A stretch of DNA of 19,269 nt from Candidatus Proendomicrobium guianensium (GTDB taxonomy: Bacteria > Elusimicrobiota > Endomicrobiia > Endomicrobiales > Endomicrobiaceae), in contig WQVR01000003.1 of assembly GCA_009785775.1 (NCBI GenBank), forward strand, positions 1-19,269. The letters run 5' to 3'. This document shows, piece by piece, positions 16,097 through 19,269 of this stretch (its first letter is position 1; every line of letters begins with the position of its first letter). A model generated the notes under the pieces. It was not told the origin of the DNA. It made no database searches and was given only the letters and a program-made list of their open reading frames with translations. Position numbers and translations under genes: made by a program.

Positions 16097-16878
16097 TTGT
16101 TTGCCTCCTCGGGCGTTAGGGCTTTATATGTTTTAGAGCCTAGTATAAAAAACTTTACGGCGTTTTGGGGGCAATAAGAAACACAACGCAAACAAAAAAC
16201 GCAAGTTAGTTCCCACTTTGGAAAGCCGTCAGAGTTTAAAATAATATTTTGTGTGGGGCAAATTTTTGCGCAAAGCTTACACTTAGAGCAAACTTTTTCT
16301 TTTAGCTTAAACCTTAAAATTTTTTGAAAAAAACTTTTCATCAAAAGTTTCCACGCAAAATTTGTTATCTTAAAAGAAATTTTTGATATAGCGCAAGATT
16401 TCTCTGGAAGCATATTGCCGCTTAAAATACTTTCCGCAAAACTTTCAATATCTGACAAGCCTTTTTCGAGCTTCGCTTTGTTTTTTGCGTCTGCCTGAAT
16501 TAAAAGCATATTGTTTGGCATTTTAAACTCGCGCGCCGATAAAACATTGTAGCCTTTATGTTTTAAAGTGTTTGCCAGTTCCGCCGTGGCTTTTGCCGCA
16601 GAATCGCACATTGTTGAAAACAAAAAAACTTGTGTCCCTTTGCCTTCGGGCATGTCTTGCAAAAACTTTGTGACAATCGGATAGGTGTTCCATCCGGCTA
16701 TAGGAAAGCCAATGCCTATGGTAGCGTTTAAATTTATAGTTTTGGCGTCGGCTTTTTCTATAGGCTCAACAGTTGAGACATAGTCATTTTTATTAAAAAC
16801 TTCGGCAATTTTTTGCGCGGCAAGATAAGTATTTCCCGTACCCGAGAAATAATACAGCGAAAGTTTTTTACTGTCCAT
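16075..16878 (-). CDS. Flavodoxin-like plus two [4Fe-4S] ferredoxin protein (EFR1 family type)
   Basis: A 267-residue redox protein. The N-terminal flavodoxin-like domain carries the FMN phosphate loop FSGTGNT (11-17) and GFPIAGWNT (57-65). The C-terminal bacterial ferredoxin domain has two CxxCxxCxxxCP clusters: Cys197, 200, 203, 207 (VCSKCKLCAKICP) and Cys226, 229, 232, 236 (TCVFCLRCVSYCP). This arrangement is that of the EFR1 proteins common in anaerobes, thought to carry low-potential electrons; partners are not known. The start overlaps the end of mnmG by 11 bases, and a GAGGAGAG lies about seven bases before the ATG, so translation is coupled to mnmG. Position next to mnmG, an FAD enzyme, is probably operon convenience rather than a direct link. 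Confidence 0.88.
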   Translation of the reverse strand: MDSKKLSLYYFSGTGNTYLAAQKIAEVFNKNDYVSTVEPIEKADAKTINLNATIGIGFPIAGWNTYPIVTKFLQDMPEGKGTQVFLFSTMCDSAAKATAELANTLKHKGYNVLSAREFKMPNNMLLIQADAKNKAKLEKGLSDIESFAESILSGNMLPEKSCAISKISFKITNFAWKLLMKSFFQKILRFKLKEKVCSKCKLCAKICPTQNIILNSDGFPKWELTCVFCLRCVSYCPQNAVKFFILGSKTYKALTPEEANKCFKPNF

Positions 16879-18619
16879 TTTGCTCTCTCCTCATTTTTTC
16901 AAGGTATATTGTAAGTATGGCAATGTCAGACGGGGCAACGCCTGAAATACGCGAAGCTTCTCCGAGTGTTTGGGGTAAAATTTTAAAAAGCTTTTCTTTG
17001 GTTTCTGAAGAGAGGGATTTTATTAAGTTAAAGTCAAAGCCTTCAGGTATGCGGCGGTTTTCATTTTTTTGAACTTTTTGGGAAAGCTTTTCTTGCAGGT
17101 TAATATAACCCGCATATTTTTTTATAATAGCGCGTTCTTCTTCTATTTTATCAATACTCCATGGTGAAAGCTCAGCGTCTGCGGGAGTGTTTTGCAAGTC
17201 CTGCAAGGACTTTTTGTATAATGAAAATTTTTCAAAAATGGTTTTATCTATAAGTCCTATATTAAACCCTGTTTCAAGCATGCGCAAGTCTGCATTGTCT
17301 GCGCGGATTGACAAGCGGTTTTGCGCGCGGGAAGTAAACATTCTGTAGGGCTCGTCTACGCCTTTAATTATAATATCATCTATAAGCACGCCTATGTAAG
17401 TATTATCCCTGTTTAGAGCCAAAGGCTCTTTGTTTGAAATTTTAAGGGCGGCATTAATGCCTGCCATAAGCCCGAGCGCGGCGGCTTCCTCATACCCTGT
17501 TGTGCCGTTAATTTGACCGGCAAGATAAAGGTTTTCTATTGTCTTTGTTTCAAGCGTGTTTTTTAGTTGTGTGGGGGGGAAATAGTCGTACTCTATGGCA
17601 TATCCGTAATGTATAATTTTTGCGTTTTCAAAGCCTGAAATAGAGTTTATAAGTTTTTGCTGCGCGGCTTCGGGCACGCCCGTGTAAAGGCCGTTTAAGT
17701 AAACTTCGTCGGTAGAAAGGCTTTCGGGTTCTGCAAAAATGTGGTGGCGGGTTCTATCAGGATAAGAAATAAGTTTGTCTTCTATAGACGGGCAGTAGCG
17801 TGGCCCTTTAGAATCTGAAATGTAAAGGCTGGACTCTTCTAAATAATCTCTTATTATACTATGCGTGGTTTGGTTTGTATAAGTAAGCCAGCAAGGCACC
17901 TGTTTTTTTTGCGCTTGCCATGTTTTAACCTCAGTAAAATGTGAAAAAGGTGTGGGCGGGTTATCTCCGGGTTGAATTTCCATTTTAGAATAATCTATGG
18001 TTTTAGCGTTAATTCTTGGCGGGGTAGAAGTTTTAAAGCGCTTTACTTCAAGTCCGGCATTACTTAAAGAAGCAGATAGCTTTATGCTGGCGGTTTCTCC
18101 GTTTCGTCCGCCGTAAAAATTTTGCTTGCCTATAAAAATTTTACCGTTTAAAAATGTACCTGAAGTAATAATTACAGCGTCTGCAAAAATTTTCTCGCCG
18201 CCCGAAACTATAATGCCTTGGGCGCATTGATTATTTATTATTAAGCTTTCGGCTTCAGCTTCATGTATTGTAATATTTTGCGTATTTTCTAATGCTTGGC
18301 GCATTGTATTTGAATAAACGTATTTGTCGCACTGCGCGCGGGGAGAGCGTACTGCCGCCCCGCGTGAAGCATTAAGTATTTTAAATTGTATGCCGGCAGT
18401 GTCTGCAGCTTTCGCCATTTGCCCGCCAAGTGCGTCTATTTCGCGCACAATTTGACCTTTAGCAATGCCGCCTATTGCGGGGTTGCAAGGCAGTGACGCT
18501 ATAAAGTTTTTATTAAGCGTAACAAGTATTATGCTTAATCCCATTTTTGCGCCGGTAAGCGCGGCTTCACAACCCGCATGCCCCGCCCCGACGATGATAA
18601 TATTATATTTCTTTTCCAT
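16868..18619 (-). CDS. mnmG: tRNA uridine-5-carboxymethylaminomethyl modification enzyme MnmG (GidA)
   Basis: With MnmE, MnmG installs the (carboxymethyl)aminomethyl group on wobble U34 of tRNAs that read split codon boxes. The 583-residue protein has the FAD-binding GAGHAGCEAA (11-20), the signature GGIAKGQIVREIDALGG, then SRGAAVRSPRAQCD, GTFLNGKIFIG and YCPSIEDK. The second signature lies in GQINGTTGYEEAA, followed by MFTSRAQNRLSIRADNADLR and a C-terminal helical domain with ASRISGVAPSDI. It is about 40 residues shorter than E. coli MnmG (629), mostly in the linker before the C-terminal domain; nothing catalytic seems lost. No Shine-Dalgarno is visible and the best promoter leaves almost no leader, so the mRNA may be leaderless. 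mnmE is not in the window. Confidence 0.96.
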   Translation of the reverse strand: MEKKYNIIIVGAGHAGCEAALTGAKMGLSIILVTLNKNFIASLPCNPAIGGIAKGQIVREIDALGGQMAKAADTAGIQFKILNASRGAAVRSPRAQCDKYVYSNTMRQALENTQNITIHEAEAESLIINNQCAQGIIVSGGEKIFADAVIITSGTFLNGKIFIGKQNFYGGRNGETASIKLSASLSNAGLEVKRFKTSTPPRINAKTIDYSKMEIQPGDNPPTPFSHFTEVKTWQAQKKQVPCWLTYTNQTTHSIIRDYLEESSLYISDSKGPRYCPSIEDKLISYPDRTRHHIFAEPESLSTDEVYLNGLYTGVPEAAQQKLINSISGFENAKIIHYGYAIEYDYFPPTQLKNTLETKTIENLYLAGQINGTTGYEEAAALGLMAGINAALKISNKEPLALNRDNTYIGVLIDDIIIKGVDEPYRMFTSRAQNRLSIRADNADLRMLETGFNIGLIDKTIFEKFSLYKKSLQDLQNTPADAELSPWSIDKIEEERAIIKKYAGYINLQEKLSQKVQKNENRRIPEGFDFNLIKSLSSETKEKLFKILPQTLGEASRISGVAPSDIAILTIYLEKMRREQNGQ

Positions 18620-18628
18620 TAAGCATTA

Positions 18629-18657
18629 ATTTTACATCTTTTTAACTTTTTTATCAA
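18629..18657 (-). promoter_or_regulatory. Sigma70-type promoter of the mnmG operon, near-leaderless
   Basis: On the minus strand TTGATA (18657-18652) and TAAAAT (18634-18629) are 17 bases apart, each one base from consensus. The expected start of transcription is about 18622-18620, only 1-3 bases before the mnmG ATG at 18619, in agreement with the absence of a ribosome binding site. Confidence 0.66.
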
Positions 18658-18669
18658 AAAACAAAGATT

Positions 18670-18683
18670 CTGTTGTACAACAG
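18670..18683. repeat. 14-bp perfect palindrome (first of three dyads)
   Basis: CTGTTGTACAACAG is a perfect inverted repeat with no spacer. It lies 12 bases upstream of the mnmG -35 and 6 bases before the next dyad. Its TTGT/ACAA core is shared by that dyad, suggesting a common binding protein. No known regulator's box was matched. Confidence 0.6.
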
Positions 18684-18689
18684 GCTTTT

Positions 18690-18711
18690 ACCCTATTGTA
18701 TACAATAGGGT
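18690..18711. repeat. 22-bp perfect palindrome between mnmG and the HNH gene
   Basis: The half site accctattgta (18690-18700) is followed directly by its exact reverse complement (18701-18711). A 22-bp perfect dyad in a 157-base divergent intergenic region is unlikely by chance. It sits seven bases before the TTGACA of the rightward promoter, a position suited to an operator. As it lies between divergent genes and has no T run, a terminator role is unlikely. Confidence 0.75.
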
Positions 18712-18733
18712 TGCTTGTTGACACAAACAACCC
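18708..18733. repeat. 26-base imperfect inverted repeat over the rightward -35
   Basis: GGGTTG (18708-18713) pairs with CAACCC (18728-18733); after one mismatch TTGT (18715-18718) pairs with ACAA (18723-18726) around a four-base centre. It shares bases with the end of the 22-bp dyad and covers the candidate -35, so the region holds three consecutive dyads with TTGT/ACAA elements. Confidence 0.5.
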
Positions 18734-18747
18734 AAAAGATATTAAAT
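18718..18747 (+). promoter_or_regulatory. Candidate promoter for the HNH gene
   Basis: A perfect TTGACA (18718-18723) is followed by weak -10 candidates TATTAA (18740-18745, spacer 16) or TTAAAT (18742-18747, spacer 18). It would start transcription around 18752-18755, leaving a leader of about 22-25 bases that contains the AGGGGG ribosome binding site. The -10 is poor, so this may need an activator or be repressed by a protein bound to the dyads. Confidence 0.42.
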
Positions 18748-18776
18748 ACTTTTGAATGACATAGGGGGATACTATA

Positions 18777-19269
18777 ATGCGGAATGAATTTATTAATTTT
18801 TTGATAAACAGACACAAACTAGACAAACAGTTAGCAGAATTTTTTTGGTTATACTTTATGCAATACGGTGTTGTTAAAGATATATGTGGTGAAATGAAAA
18901 TTACTGATGAAAGATATAAAGAATTATTTAATGCTATAAAGCATCAAGAAAAATTTGGTAAATTTTCAGTTTTAGATTTTTACTATAATTTATATGGTAG
19001 GTGGAAAGGGGCTGTAGCTTGCGAAGTTGAAATTGAAAATGAAAATGCTTTTGCTGAATTCGTAATAAAGTCAAAACTACAATGTTGTTATTGCGGTGTT
19101 TTAGAGGAATATTTGGATAAACATTTTAGAGACCTGATAAAGGAAAGAAGAAACAAGGGATTAACACTGGAAATAGAGCATATAGTTAATAATAACGAAA
19201 CCGATGTTGATAATATTGTACTAGCCTGCCGTATTTGTAATAATGCAAAAAGTGATTTTTTAACAGCCA
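18777..19269 (+). CDS. HNH-type zinc endonuclease, N-terminal 164 residues (3' end outside window)
   Basis: The frame is open from ATG 18777 to the window end. AGGGGG (18763-18768) lies eight bases before the ATG, so the start is well supported. Residues 1-95 are mostly charged and aromatic, with no recognised domain. From about 101 the pattern is that of a zinc-containing HNH nuclease: QCCYCG (Cys103, Cys106), then LEIEHIVNNN with Glu134-His135, Asn146 in DNIVLA, and CRICNNAKSD with Cys151 and Cys154. The two CxxC pairs would hold structural zinc; the Glu-His pair and the Asn would bind the catalytic metal. The gene is visibly richer in A+T than mnmG or metH and favours aga/agg for arginine, hinting at recent acquisition. 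HNH domains of this kind occur in restriction, phage and mobile-element nucleases; the window cannot show which. Read divergently from mnmG. Confidence 0.82.
   Translation, partial: MRNEFINFLINRHKLDKQLAEFFWLYFMQYGVVKDICGEMKITDERYKELFNAIKHQEKFGKFSVLDFYYNLYGRWKGAVACEVEIENENAFAEFVIKSKLQCCYCGVLEEYLDKHFRDLIKERRNKGLTLEIEHIVNNNETDVDNIVLACRICNNAKSDFLTA

Noticed and set aside
18690..18711. 22-bp palindrome as an intrinsic terminator
   Set aside because: The flanking genes diverge, the stem is AT-rich in its centre, there is no loop, and no T run follows on either side.
18620..18776. Replication origin near mnmG
   Set aside because: mnmG is near oriC in many bacteria, but no DnaA box (TTATNCACA) or cluster of near matches is seen; TTATCAAAA is too divergent.
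18773..18778. TATAAT at the start codon of the HNH gene
   Set aside because: As a promoter it would begin transcription inside the gene; the ATG has a well placed AGGGGG, so the match is probably incidental.
18632..18826. 64-codon minus-strand open frame over the divergent promoter region
   Set aside because: It covers the palindromes, both promoters and the HNH start, with no family resemblance; the regulatory interpretation explains the region better.

Overview
The window is a compact bacterial segment of moderately low GC. Genes are packed with overlaps of 4 to 26 bases or gaps of a few bases. Seventeen protein genes are supported, two of them cut by the window edges. No tRNA, rRNA, CRISPR array or insertion sequence was seen. 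The gene set suggests an anaerobic or fermentative Gram-negative-type bacterium: cobalamin-dependent MetH with a separate reactivation protein, a flavodoxin/2[4Fe-4S] protein, a lipoprotein and a lysine-rich H1-like protein. The flavour resembles Elusimicrobiota (Endomicrobium-like), but that placement is a low-confidence inference from gene content and style, not from a marker gene.

Bases 1-5755 (+) hold a nucleoside salvage/catabolism cluster: the 3' end of phosphopentomutase (deoB), 6-oxopurine nucleoside phosphorylase, thymidine/pyrimidine-nucleoside phosphorylase, the ssDNA exonuclease RecJ with an unusual internal insertion, an MTA phosphorylase-family enzyme, and cytidine deaminase. 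Together they strip bases from nucleosides and send (deoxy)ribose-1-phosphate to DeoB.

Bases 5776-9275 (+) continue with a secreted-Ig-domain/NptA/PhoU-type phosphate transporter, a coiled-coil lipoprotein of unknown function, and a stand-alone PD-(D/E)XK nuclease with four cysteines placed like the Fe-S ligands of AddB/Cas4. Bases 9282-15384 (+) encode a 1034-residue membrane sensor histidine kinase, an overlapping stand-alone MetH reactivation domain, and a MetH lacking that domain. The block ends at a strong hairpin (15400-15447) that also serves the convergent gene on the other strand.

On the minus strand, mnmG, a flavodoxin/ferredoxin protein (EFR1 type) and a SemiSWEET transporter are overlapping or nearly so and look like one operon (18619 to 15806). 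A 67-residue, 46% lysine histone-H1-like protein follows with its own good promoter.

The most unusual part is the right edge. Upstream of mnmG lie three consecutive inverted repeats (14-bp perfect, 22-bp perfect, and a 26-base imperfect one). Divergent from mnmG, and running off the window, is an AT-rich gene for an HNH-type zinc nuclease whose base composition differs from its neighbours. It may be the edge of an accessory (defence or mobile) insertion; the decisive sequence lies beyond base 19269.
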